Shown here: positions 50,114 to 58,151 of the stretch, one piece after another
Layout of the letters: each line of letters begins with the position of its first letter
How positions within the stretch are numbered: position 1 is the first letter of the stretch
Assembly (NCBI RefSeq): GCF_009789075.1
Contig: NZ_WNXQ01000013.1
Span: forward strand, 19,697-83,696
Direction of reading: 5' to 3'
Length of the DNA: 64,000 nucleotides
DNA from: Pseudooceanicola pacificus
GTDB taxonomy: Bacteria; Pseudomonadota; Alphaproteobacteria; Rhodobacterales; Rhodobacteraceae
Program-made: the position numbers and the translations under genes
The notes under the pieces: generated by a model
The model's database searches: none
Seen by the model: only the letters and a program-made list of their open reading frames with translations
What the model was told of the DNA's origin: nothing

Positions 50114-51610
50114 ATGTATTCCGATCTTCTTCACGCCCTGCCGAACGTCTTTGCCCTGACGAATTTTGCCGCCGTTGTGATCGGCGTCATCGCCGGCATC
50201 GTCGTGGGCGCCATGCCGGGCCTCTCGGCCACCATGGCGATCTCGGTCCTCGTGCCCTTCACCTTCGGGCTGGAACCGCTTGTCGCGCTCGGCCTGATGG
50301 CGGGCATCTACAACGGCGCGATGTACGGCGGTGCTATTCCCGCCGTGCTGCTGCGCATCCCAGGCACCCCCGCCGCCGTCGCCACCACCTTTGACGGCTA
50401 TCCGATGGCTCAGAAAGGTCAGGGCGGCTTTGCGCTTCAGGTCGCGGTCGTCTCGTCCTCCATCGGCGGCATCGCCTCGGCCTTTGCGCTGATGCTGCTG
50501 GCGCCGCCGCTGTCCAAGGTGACGCTGCTCTTCGGCCCGTCCGAGGTCTTCTGGGTCGCCGTCTTCGGCCTCGCCTCGATCATCTTCCTGCTGGGCGGCA
50601 ACCCGGTGAAGGGCCTGATCTCGGCCTGTTTCGGGGTCTTCGTCTCGGTCATCGGGTCGGACCCGATCTACGGCAACGACCGCTTTACCTTTGGCCAGCT
50701 GGAAATGCTCGACGGCATCAACATCGTGATCCTGCTGGTCGGCCTCTACGCGCTGCCGCCGGTGATCGACCTGCTGGAAACGCCGCTCAAGACCGATGGC
50801 GTCAACTCTTCCAATCTGGGGACAGAGCCGATCTGGAAGGCCCTGCCGCGGATGAAATACTGGAAAACCTGGATCCGCGGCTCCCTCATCGGGATCTGGA
50901 TCGGCATCCTGCCCGGCGCGGGCGGTTCGATGGCGGCCTTCATGTCCTATAACGAGGCGCGCCGCACCTCCAAGCACCCCGAGACCTGGGGCGAAGGCGA
51001 ACCCGAGGGCGTCGCCGCCGCCGAGGTCGCCAACAATGCCGACACCGCCTCGGCGCTGATCCCCGCACTGACGCTGGGCATCCCGGGCACCGCCGTTGCG
51101 GCGGTCATGCTGGGGGGACTGCTGGTGCATGGGCTGCAACCCGGCCCGATGCTGTTCCGGGACAACCCCGACATCGTCTTCGGCTTCATGTGGCAGTTCC
51201 TGTTCGGGGCGATCCTGCTGGTCCTGCTGGGCGGTTCGCTCGCGACCAACTCCTTCGCGCGCCTGCTGAACCTGCCGCGCCCGCTGCTCGGCTCGGTCAT
51301 CATCGTGCTGATGCTGATCGGCGTCTATTCGATCCACGGGCGGATGTTCGACGTCTACCTGATGCTCGGCTTCGGCGCGATCGGCTGGGTGATGGACCGG
51401 CTCAAATTCCCGCTGCCGCCGGTGGTGCTGGGCCTGATCCTGGGCGGTTTCGCCGAGGAGAACCTGCGCCTGGCCCTGCGGATCGGACGCGGTGACCCGA
51501 TGATCCTGTTCCAGAACACCACCAGCCTGATCCTCGTCGCGCTCACCATCGCCGTGGTTGTCGGCCCGACGCTGAAGAAGCGCTTCATCGACGGTCGCAA
51601 AGAGGTATGA
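50114..51610 (+). CDS. TTT transporter large permease subunit TctA
   Basis: A 498-residue membrane protein with about twelve segments. Conserved TctA motifs are GAMPGLSATMAISVLVPFTF near the N-terminus, GGAIPAVLLRIPGTPAA, then GILPGAGGSMAAFMSYNEA and ALTLGIPGTAVAAVMLGGL in the second half. It forms the sodium-coupled carboxylate channel with TctB. ATG is three bases after the tctB stop, and the gene overlaps the amidohydrolase start by 4 bp (ATGA). The same family appears as a TctA-TctB fusion at 32207-34237 and as a third copy at 58148-59623. Confidence 0.95.
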   Translation: MYSDLLHALPNVFALTNFAAVVIGVIAGIVVGAMPGLSATMAISVLVPFTFGLEPLVALGLMAGIYNGAMYGGAIPAVLLRIPGTPAAVATTFDGYPMAQKGQGGFALQVAVVSSSIGGIASAFALMLLAPPLSKVTLLFGPSEVFWVAVFGLASIIFLLGGNPVKGLISACFGVFVSVIGSDPIYGNDRFTFGQLEMLDGINIVILLVGLYALPPVIDLLETPLKTDGVNSSNLGTEPIWKALPRMKYWKTWIRGSLIGIWIGILPGAGGSMAAFMSYNEARRTSKHPETWGEGEPEGVAAAEVANNADTASALIPALTLGIPGTAVAAVMLGGLLVHGLQPGPMLFRDNPDIVFGFMWQFLFGAILLVLLGGSLATNSFARLLNLPRPLLGSVIIVLMLIGVYSIHGRMFDVYLMLGFGAIGWVMDRLKFPLPPVVLGLILGGFAEENLRLALRIGRGDPMILFQNTTSLILVALTIAVVVGPTLKKRFIDGRKEV

Positions 51611-52647
51611 CCGCAAGCCCGCACCATAAGGTTCGCGAGGACTGGCTCGCTCTGGTGCGGGAGGATGTCCTTGCGCCGGGGCAGCCGATCTTCGACTGCC
51701 ATCACCACCTCTGGGACCGGCCCGAGGGGCGGTATCGGGCAGAGGAGCTGATGGCGGATATGGGCGCGGGCCACGACGTACGGGCAAGCCTCTTTGTCCA
51801 GTGCCGGACGGGTTATCGCACGACGGGCCCCGAGGCGCTGCGCCCCGTGGGCGAGGTCGAAACCGTGCTGGACTGGACGCGCGGGCGGGATCGCTTCCCG
51901 GCGGGCCTCGTCGCGATGGCGGACCTGCAATTGGGGGACAGGGTGCGCCCGGTGCTCGACGCGCTGACCGAGGCCGGGCAAGGCCAGGTCAAGGGCATCC
52001 GCAACACAACCGCATGGCATGCCGATCCGGCGGTCCGTTCCAACCCCACCCCGCCGCCCCAGGGTCTGATGCGCACCGACGCTTTCCTTGACGGCGCGCG
52101 GGCGGTGGCCGCCCACGGCCTGACGCTCGACGTCTGGGCTTACCAGACCCAACTGGACGAGGTCCGCGCCCTGGCGGAGGCCGTGCCGGAGCTGGCCGTC
52201 ATCGTCGATCATTGCGGCGGCCCGCTGGGCGTCGGTCCGCATGACCGCTTTGACCCCGACAATTTCCGCGCCTGGCGCGAGTCGCTGGCCCAGGTGGCTG
52301 CGCTGCCCAACACCCGGATCAAGATCGGCGGCTTCGGCCTGGGCGTCTTTGGCTGGCGCTATGCCGACGACGCCCTGCCGCCGCATTCGGACACGCTGGC
52401 CAATGACTGGGCACCCTGGGTCGAGACCTGCCTAGACCTCTTCGGCCCGGACCGCGCGATGTTCGAAAGCAACTTCCCCGTGGACAAGGGGCAGGTCAGC
52501 TACCGGACGCTGTGGAACGCCTTCAAACGCCTTGCCGCGCCGCTCAGCCGCGATGAGCAGGACGCCCTGTTCTGGCGCAGCGCCGCGCGGACCTACGGCA
52601 TCGACGAACAGATTTTTTCAGATGACATTGGGAGGATACCGTCATGA
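51607..52647 (+). CDS. Amidohydrolase-2 family lactonase/hydrolase
   Basis: A 346-residue TIM-barrel amidohydrolase. The metal-binding HxH is FDCHHHLWD; VIVDHCGGPLG holds a conserved His, and FESNFPVDKG holds the late-strand region in which related lactonases have the catalytic Asp. The HHHLWD opening is typical of L-fuconolactonase- and PDC-lactonase-like proteins (COG3618 type). These open sugar or pyrone lactones, usually with one divalent metal or none. It overlaps tctA and the second tctC by 4 bp each, so it is co-translated with transporter genes. Role: hydrolysis of the imported lactone or of a product of it; specific substrate unknown. Confidence 0.87.
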   Translation: MTASPHHKVREDWLALVREDVLAPGQPIFDCHHHLWDRPEGRYRAEELMADMGAGHDVRASLFVQCRTGYRTTGPEALRPVGEVETVLDWTRGRDRFPAGLVAMADLQLGDRVRPVLDALTEAGQGQVKGIRNTTAWHADPAVRSNPTPPPQGLMRTDAFLDGARAVAAHGLTLDVWAYQTQLDEVRALAEAVPELAVIVDHCGGPLGVGPHDRFDPDNFRAWRESLAQVAALPNTRIKIGGFGLGVFGWRYADDALPPHSDTLANDWAPWVETCLDLFGPDRAMFESNFPVDKGQVSYRTLWNAFKRLAAPLSRDEQDALFWRSAARTYGIDEQIFSDDIGRIPS

Positions 52648-53585
52648 AGAAAACCCTCACCGCGCTTGCGCTGGCCCTCGCGGCCACGACCGCACTGGCC
52701 GATTACCCGGAAAAGCCCGTCGAGATCATCGTCGGCTATTCCGCCGGCGGCGGAACGGATGTGATGGCGCGCACCGTGGCGCAGTTTCTTGAGAAAGAGC
52801 TGGGCGATGGCGCATCCGTCGTGGTCAAGAACATGCCCGGCGCCGGGGGGCAGATCGGCTTTACCGAAACCTCCCAGGCCGCGCCCGATGGCTACACGCT
52901 TGGCACCTTCAACCTGCCGGCCGCGCTGGCGCTGACCTATGACCGCGACGCCGATTACGACGTGTCGAGCTTTACCTATCTGGCCAATTTCGTCGAGGAT
53001 CCGAACACGATCACCGTCGCGGCCTCGTCCAAATTCCAGACCCTGGACGAGCTGATCGAGGCAGCCAAGGCCGATCCGGGTGCAATCACGCTCGGGCTGT
53101 CGAGCCTGGGCGGCAACGACCATTTCGGCGCCAACATGATGGCCGCCGCCTCGGGCGCGGAATTCACGCTGGTGCCTTTCAAGGGCGCCTCCAACGCGCG
53201 CACCGCGATCATGGGGGGCCATGTGGCCGCCGGGACCATGACGCTGGGCCAGACCACGTCCTTCCCCGACGAGTTGCGCGTGCTGGCGGTGCTGGCCGAG
53301 GACCGCTCGCCCTTCCGCCCCGATGTGCCGACCGCGAAGGAGCTCGGCTATGACGTGCAGATGTCGTCGCTGCGCGGCATCGTCGCCCCGGCGGGCCTGG
53401 ACGCGGCGGTGGCCGACAAGCTGCGTGCCGCGCTGAGTGCGGTGAACGCGAACCCCGAGTTCCAGGCGATGATGGCTGAACAGGGCAACCCGATTGCCTT
53501 TGTGGTTGGGGACGATTTCGCCGCCACCGCTGCCAAGCAGAACGACGTCGCCGCCCAGATCTGGGCCGAGACCCCCTGGAAATGA
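52644..53585 (+). CDS. TTT substrate-binding protein TctC (operon 2, second copy)
   Basis: A 313-residue TctC/Bug protein with a signal peptide ending ATTALADYPEKP. It is a close paralogue of the first TctC in this operon: EKPVEIIVGYSAGGGTDVMA, KNMPGA-GQIG, DGYTLGTFNLP and TYLAN match almost residue by residue. No TctA or TctB follows; the next genes encode a TRAP transporter. The protein may supply the TctBA permease with a second substrate, or be an orphan binding protein used for sensing. The ATG overlaps the amidohydrolase stop (ATGA). A weaker stem-loop follows (53590-53620). Confidence 0.94.
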   Translation: MKKTLTALALALAATTALADYPEKPVEIIVGYSAGGGTDVMARTVAQFLEKELGDGASVVVKNMPGAGGQIGFTETSQAAPDGYTLGTFNLPAALALTYDRDADYDVSSFTYLANFVEDPNTITVAASSKFQTLDELIEAAKADPGAITLGLSSLGGNDHFGANMMAAASGAEFTLVPFKGASNARTAIMGGHVAAGTMTLGQTTSFPDELRVLAVLAEDRSPFRPDVPTAKELGYDVQMSSLRGIVAPAGLDAAVADKLRAALSAVNANPEFQAMMAEQGNPIAFVVGDDFAATAAKQNDVAAQIWAETPWK

Positions 53586-53589
53586 CCCT

Positions 53590-53620
53590 AGCGCCGGGCC
53601 GCGTGGCCCGCCCTAACGCT
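53590..53620 (+). promoter_or_regulatory. Stem-loop between second tctC and dctP
   Basis: CGGGCC (53595-53600) pairs with GGCCCG (53605-53610) around GCGT, and outer arms AGCG/CGCT (53590-53593/53617-53620) extend the structure. It lies just after the tctC stop and 20 bases before the dctP start, without a T-run. Confidence 0.5.
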
Positions 53621-53639
53621 TTGAAACTGGAGGAAAACC

Positions 53640-54614
53640 ATGACATTTAAAACCCTTGGCGCTGCCGCGCTGATCACTGCATCCGCCGCCGTCGCCCATG
53701 CTGACGACTGGACTGCCTACACCTATTCGTCGGTCTCCACGACCGCGGCGGTCAAGGGCATGCAGCGCATCGTGGACCGCGTCGCGGCTGAAACCGATGG
53801 CGACCTGACCATCGACCTGCACCTCGGCAAGACGCTTCAGATCGCCTCGGCCGACATCACCCAGGCCGTGGGCGATGGCATCATCGACATGGCGGCGGAC
53901 TTCTTCTTTTCGGGCAGCGTGCCGCTCGCCCGCGTGCTGAACCTGCCGATGCTGATCGAGAATGACGAGGAATGGGCCCAGGCCTATGCCGCGATGGAGC
54001 CGACGCTGGTGGAAGCCTTTGCCGATCAGGGCGTCGTGCTGCTGGGAAGCTACCGCTACCCCGAACAGACGATCTTCACCACCTTCGAGATCAACAGCCT
54101 CGCCGACCTGAACGGCCACAAGATCCGCGTGACCTCGCCCGAGCAGGGCAAGTTCATCGAGACGTTCGGCGGCGCGCCGATCACCCTCTCGGGTTCCGAA
54201 GTGCCGACCTCGCTGGAACGTGGCGTGATCGAGGGCGTGCTGACGGCCTCGGCGGGCGGGGCCAAGAACTGGCACGAATTCCTGCCCTACAACTATCGCT
54301 TCGCGGTGAACTACGGCAACTCGATGATCATCGCCAATACCGACAGCTTCAACGCGCTTTCCGAGGACACCCAGGCCAAGCTGCGCACCATCGTCGCCGA
54401 AGAGGGGCCCGCAACCACCGCGGCCTTCCTTGAGGACGAGGACGTGCAGAAGAAATCGCAGGCCGAAGCCGGCATGCAGCTCGTTGACGCGGCGGACGGC
54501 GATGTGGCCATGGCGACGGAAAAGCTGGCGCCCTTCTGGGAATCCTGGGCCGAGGAAAACGGGCCGGAATACGTTGAAGCTCTCGCCACCGTGCGCCAGG
54601 CCATCGGCAAGTAA
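53640..54614 (+). CDS. TRAP transporter substrate-binding protein DctP
   Basis: A 324-residue periplasmic binding protein of the DctP family with a signal peptide ending at AHADDW. LNGHKIRVTSPEQGKFIETFGG carries the conserved arginine that clamps the substrate carboxylate (KIRV), given here in part; TSLERGVIEGVLTAS is the family's second-domain motif. TRAP systems import C4-dicarboxylates, sugar acids and similar anions with sodium. GGAGGAAA precedes the ATG. It is followed directly by DctQ and DctM genes. A GC-rich hairpin begins 21 bases after the stop, inside the start of dctQ. Confidence 0.94.
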   Translation: MTFKTLGAAALITASAAVAHADDWTAYTYSSVSTTAAVKGMQRIVDRVAAETDGDLTIDLHLGKTLQIASADITQAVGDGIIDMAADFFFSGSVPLARVLNLPMLIENDEEWAQAYAAMEPTLVEAFADQGVVLLGSYRYPEQTIFTTFEINSLADLNGHKIRVTSPEQGKFIETFGGAPITLSGSEVPTSLERGVIEGVLTASAGGAKNWHEFLPYNYRFAVNYGNSMIIANTDSFNALSEDTQAKLRTIVAEEGPATTAAFLEDEDVQKKSQAEAGMQLVDAADGDVAMATEKLAPFWESWAEENGPEYVEALATVRQAIGK

Positions 54615-54615
54615 C

Positions 54616-55131
54616 ATGCAGCTCGAACGCACACAGGGGCCGGCTTCGGCCGGCCCCTTCTTCGACATCGCCGCGCGGATCACCGGCGCGGCAACCGGCA
54701 CGATGCTGGTGGCGCTGGTCTCGCTGGTCTGCCTGGAGGCGCTGCTGCGCGGCGGCTTCAACTATTCGCTTGGCTTCGCCGAAGAGCTGACCGGCTATGG
54801 CGTGGTCTTCATGACCTTCTTCGGCGCGGCGCTCAGCCTGCGCAGCGAGTCGATGTTCCAGGTGCATTTCCTGCTGGACCAATGGCCCGAGGGCACGCGC
54901 CGCTGGCTGGTCCGCGCCTTTGTGCTGGTCGCGCTGCTGATCTGCGTGATCCTGGCGTGGAAGACCAAGGACCTGACGCTGTCGTCCTTTTCGCGCGGCA
55001 AATTCGCCCCGACCGTGTTGCGTACGCCGCTGTGGATCCCGCAGCTTATCCTGCCGCTCGGCTTTTCCGTTCTGGCGCTTTTTCTGGTCGAGCAGATGCT
55101 GCTGACCTTTCGCAAATCCGGGGACAAGTAA
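54616..55131 (+). CDS. TRAP transporter small permease subunit DctQ
   Basis: A 171-residue protein with four membrane segments, starting one base after the dctP stop (TAACATG). EALLRGGFNYSLGFAEELTGYGVVFMTFFGAAL is the usual DctQ region, shown in part, with Glu-Glu between segments 1 and 2. It joins DctM and couples with DctP. The first 14 codons include a perfect 10-bp hairpin with a TTCG loop (54635-54658), so codons 7-15 appear to be shaped by RNA structure. An internal start is possible but lacks a better ribosome site. Confidence 0.91.
   Translation: MQLERTQGPASAGPFFDIAARITGAATGTMLVALVSLVCLEALLRGGFNYSLGFAEELTGYGVVFMTFFGAALSLRSESMFQVHFLLDQWPEGTRRWLVRAFVLVALLICVILAWKTKDLTLSSFSRGKFAPTVLRTPLWIPQLILPLGFSVLALFLVEQMLLTFRKSGDK
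54635..54658 (+). promoter_or_regulatory. Hairpin with TTCG tetraloop inside the dctQ start region
   Basis: AGGGGCCGGC (54635-54644), loop TTCG, GCCGGCCCCT (54649-54658): a perfect 10-bp stem. It begins 20 bases after the dctP stop and lies in dctQ codons 7-15. Such a structure would lower dctQM translation or stabilise the dctP end of the mRNA. Confidence 0.72.
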
Positions 55132-56424
55132 ATGGAAGCGATCCTCGCCTTTGGCCTGCTGATCGGCCTGATCCTTGGCGGCATGTGGGTGCAATTTGCC
55201 GTCGCCGGGGCGGGGCTGACCTATATCTGGCTGCTCAAGGGCTTTGGCGGCTGGAAGGCGCTTGGCCTCGTCAGCTGGGGCGCCGCGAACAGTTTCACCC
55301 TCGCCGCCATTCCGCTGTTCGTCCTGATGGCCGAGATCCTGCTGGGTTCGGGCCTGTCGACGCGGCTTTACAACGGGGTCGCGCCCTTCATGCGGCGGCT
55401 GCCCGGTGGTCTGCTGCATACCAATATCGCGGGCAGCGGCATCTTCGCGGCGATCTCGGGCGGGTCGGCCCCGACCGCTGCCGCCATGTCCACCGTCGCC
55501 CTGCCGGAACTGTCGGCACGCGGCTACAACAAGCGCCTCGTCGCGGGGTCACTGGCCGCGGGCGGCACGCTGGGCATCCTGATCCCGCCGTCGATCACCA
55601 TGATCATCTACGCCACCTTCACCGAAACCTCCATTGCGCGCCTCTTTGCCGCTGGCCTGGTGCCCGGCATCCTGCTGGCGCTCTGCTACATGGGGTTCAT
55701 CATGGCGCGGGTGCTGATGAACCCGTCGCTGGCCCCTAAGTCCACGACGCGGGCAACGCCGGGCGATCTGGGCCGCGCGCTGCTGGATATCGTGCCCTTC
55801 CTGATGCTGATCGTCATCGTCCTGGGCAGCATTTACGGCGGTTTCGCCACCCCGACCGAGGCCGGGGCCGTGGGCACCGTCGGCGCGATCCTGATCGCCG
55901 GGCTTTATGGCAAACTCAACCTGTCGCTGCTGAAGGGCGCGCTGTCCCGCACGGCCTCGATGAGCGGCAATATCCTGTTCATTGTCTTCACCTCGATGAT
56001 CTTTGCCTACGCCACGGCGCTGTCGGGCATTGGCGAAGACCTGGTCGGGATGCTGGAAGAGGCCAATGTCTCGCGGCTGACCTTCCTGCTGATCATCATG
56101 GTGGTCTTCGCCATCCTTGGCTGCTTCATGGAAGGGCTGGGCATGATCGCGATCATCGTGCCGGTGATCTTCCCGGCGTTGCTTGCGATGGACGTGAACC
56201 CGATCTGGTTCGGCGTCTTCGTGGTAATCCTCGTGGAACTGGGCCAACTGACGCCGCCGCTTGGCGTGATCCTGTTTGTCGTGGCAAGTTCCTCGGACGA
56301 GGTGAAGGTCGAAGACGTGATCATGGGCACCCTGCCCTTCTTCCTTATCATCGTCGCCTTCATGCTGCTTCTCATCGGCGTGCCCGACATCGCCCTGTTC
56401 CTGCCGGAGTTCACGTTCGGATGA
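55132..56424 (+). CDS. TRAP transporter large permease subunit DctM
   Basis: A 430-residue membrane protein with about twelve segments and two halves with inverted-type repeats. Conserved DctM pieces are GSGIFAAISGGSAPTAAAMS, GGTLGILIPPSITMIIYA, PTEAGAVGTVGAILIA and TPPLGVILFVVAS. It is the sodium-driven transport subunit of the DctPQM complex. It starts directly after the dctQ stop (TAAATG) and overlaps the SMP-30 gene by 4 bp. The TRAP system shares an operon with a TTT system, so the locus encodes two mechanistically different importers. Confidence 0.95.
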   Translation: MEAILAFGLLIGLILGGMWVQFAVAGAGLTYIWLLKGFGGWKALGLVSWGAANSFTLAAIPLFVLMAEILLGSGLSTRLYNGVAPFMRRLPGGLLHTNIAGSGIFAAISGGSAPTAAAMSTVALPELSARGYNKRLVAGSLAAGGTLGILIPPSITMIIYATFTETSIARLFAAGLVPGILLALCYMGFIMARVLMNPSLAPKSTTRATPGDLGRALLDIVPFLMLIVIVLGSIYGGFATPTEAGAVGTVGAILIAGLYGKLNLSLLKGALSRTASMSGNILFIVFTSMIFAYATALSGIGEDLVGMLEEANVSRLTFLLIIMVVFAILGCFMEGLGMIAIIVPVIFPALLAMDVNPIWFGVFVVILVELGQLTPPLGVILFVVASSSDEVKVEDVIMGTLPFFLIIVAFMLLLIGVPDIALFLPEFTFG

Positions 56425-57371
56425 CCCCGACCTATCCCTTCCCCGAGCCCGCGATCATCGACGCCGAGGTCTTCACCGAGCTGCCCGCCACGCTGCGCCG
56501 CACCGGCCAGCCGTCCTACTGGGCAGAAAAGAACCGGCGCGGCGCGCCTGCGGACAGTTTCCTGGAGGGGCCCTCGTTCGACCGCGACGGCAACCTCTGG
56601 TTCGTCGACATCCCCTTTGGGCGGGTGTTTCGCGCTGCGCCGGACGGCCAGATCACCCAGATCGCCGAATATGACGGCCAGCCGAACGGGCTGAAGATCC
56701 ATCGCGACGGACGGATCTTTCTGGCCGACTACCAGAACGGCATCATGCTGCTGGACCCTGAGACCGGCGCCGTCAGCAAGGCGCTCGGCGATGCGGATAC
56801 CGAAAGCTTCAAGGGCTGCAACGATCTGCATTTCGGCCGTGACGGGGCGCTTTATTTCACCGATCAGGGCCAGACCGGGCTGCAGGACCCCACGGGCCGG
56901 GTCTGGACGTGGCAGCCCGAAACCGGCGCGCTGACCTGCCTGATCGACACGGTGCCCAGCCCCAACGGTCTGGTGCTGGACCTGGCCGAACACGTGCTGT
57001 TCCTGGCCGTGACACGGGCGAATGCGGTCTGGCGCTTGCCGATGTCGCCCTCGGGGCGGGTCAACAAGGCCGGGCTGTTCATCCAGTTTTCGGGCGGGCG
57101 CGCCGGGCCGGACGGTCTGGCGCTGACGTCGGATGGCGGCGTGGTGGTGTGTCAGACCGGCATGGGCCTCGTCTGGGTGCATGACGGGCTGGGTCGTCCG
57201 ATTGCCGTGGTCCGCTCGCCGCGCGGCCTCGGCACCACCAACTGCGCCTTTGGCGGGCCGGAGGGGCGGACGCTCTATATCACCGAGAGCGACAGCGGCA
57301 GCATCCTGAAGGCCGAGTTTCCGGAGGAGCTGGGCATCAAGGGCGCGCCGATGTTCTCTGGCGCTCTCTGA
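56421..57371 (+). CDS. SMP-30/gluconolactonase family lactonase
   Basis: A 316-residue six-bladed beta-propeller. Metal-site residues are in place: Glu in FLEGPSFDRDGNLWFVD, Asn in CNDLHFGRDGALYFTD, Asn in PSPNGLVLD and Asp in GPDGLAL. Family enzymes hydrolyse sugar lactones using Ca2+ or another divalent metal. Last gene of the nine-gene operon; overlaps dctM by 4 bp. Together with the amidohydrolase upstream, the operon encodes two lactonase-type enzymes, pointing to a lactone or aldonic-acid substrate. Convergent with a LigI-like gene 12 bp away. No signal peptide, so cytosolic. Confidence 0.91.
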   Translation: MTPTYPFPEPAIIDAEVFTELPATLRRTGQPSYWAEKNRRGAPADSFLEGPSFDRDGNLWFVDIPFGRVFRAAPDGQITQIAEYDGQPNGLKIHRDGRIFLADYQNGIMLLDPETGAVSKALGDADTESFKGCNDLHFGRDGALYFTDQGQTGLQDPTGRVWTWQPETGALTCLIDTVPSPNGLVLDLAEHVLFLAVTRANAVWRLPMSPSGRVNKAGLFIQFSGGRAGPDGLALTSDGGVVVCQTGMGLVWVHDGLGRPIAVVRSPRGLGTTNCAFGGPEGRTLYITESDSGSILKAEFPEELGIKGAPMFSGAL

Positions 57372-57383
57372 TGCGTCAGCGGA

Positions 57384-58151
57384 TCAGAACCCGTACAGCC
57401 GTTCGGGATTGTCCCACATGCAGCGGTCGAAGGCCGCCCGGCTCAGCGCGTTGCGACACAGCTCCAGCATCGGCGGGATCTGCGGCACCGGCTCAGGCGT
57501 CATCACATGCGGCCAGTCGCTGCCCCAGAGGATCCGCTCGGGAAAACCCTTGCCGATGCGTGTCACCAGCGCGGTAAGGTCGGTGTAGCGCCCGATATCA
57601 GTGCTGATGCGGGTGGGCGAGAGCTTCACCCAGATCAGGCCGGTGTCCAGAAGCCGGAACAGCGCGTCCGGCTCAGCCGGGTCCACATGGCCGATGTGGT
57701 CGAGGACCAGACGCGTGCCCTTGGGCAGATCGGGCAGCAGCGCGGCAATCCGGGCGAAGCTGGTCGGCTCGGTGTTCAGCTCGATATGCCAGCCGACCTC
57801 GGCCACCCTGCGGGCCATGTCAAGCAACGTGTCCAGGGCGCTGTCACCCAGCCTTGCGCGGTCTTGAACGCGGGTTGCACGGATGCCGGCGTCGTGCAGC
57901 GCGGGCAGATCGGCATCCGGGGCGATCGTGGCCACACCGCGCAATTCGAAAGAGTCCTGCGCGCGCAGGACCTCGACCAACCGAGAGTTGTCCGTGCCAT
58001 CGACCGAGGCCTGCACCACCACGGCGCGGCGCACGCCCAGACGTGCGGCCTCTGCCATGTAGTCGTGGATATCGCGGGCGGGCGGTACATAGGCGCCGGT
58101 CAGAGCGGCCGCGTCCTTGGCAAAGGAATGCAGGTGGCAATCGGTGATCAT
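57384..58151 (-). CDS. LigI-like amidohydrolase (2-pyrone-4,6-dicarboxylate hydrolase family)
   Basis: A 255-residue amidohydrolase. MITDCHLHSFAKDAAALTG has the HxH; AVVVQASVDGTDN and RGVATIAPDADLPALHDAGIRATR, quoted in part, resemble the LigI regions I remember closely (VVVQAxxxGxDN, RGVAT, LHDAGxR). LVLDHIGHVD, ILWGSDWPHV with the catalytic Asp, and DNPERLYGF complete the match. LigI opens 2-pyrone-4,6-dicarboxylate to 4-oxalomesaconate without a metal. A related lactone (muconolactone, galactarolactone) is possible. It overlaps the TctA gene upstream by 4 bp (ATGA), so a TTT-imported lactone is the probable substrate. Confidence 0.85.
   Translation of the reverse strand: MITDCHLHSFAKDAAALTGAYVPPARDIHDYMAEAARLGVRRAVVVQASVDGTDNSRLVEVLRAQDSFELRGVATIAPDADLPALHDAGIRATRVQDRARLGDSALDTLLDMARRVAEVGWHIELNTEPTSFARIAALLPDLPKGTRLVLDHIGHVDPAEPDALFRLLDTGLIWVKLSPTRISTDIGRYTDLTALVTRIGKGFPERILWGSDWPHVMTPEPVPQIPPMLELCRNALSRAAFDRCMWDNPERLYGF

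Noticed and set aside
49517..51787. A 756-codon minus-strand open frame opposite tctB and tctA
   Set aside because: Charged, repetitive product (Asp, Arg, Gln, His) without domain; the plus strand encodes clear TctB and TctA.
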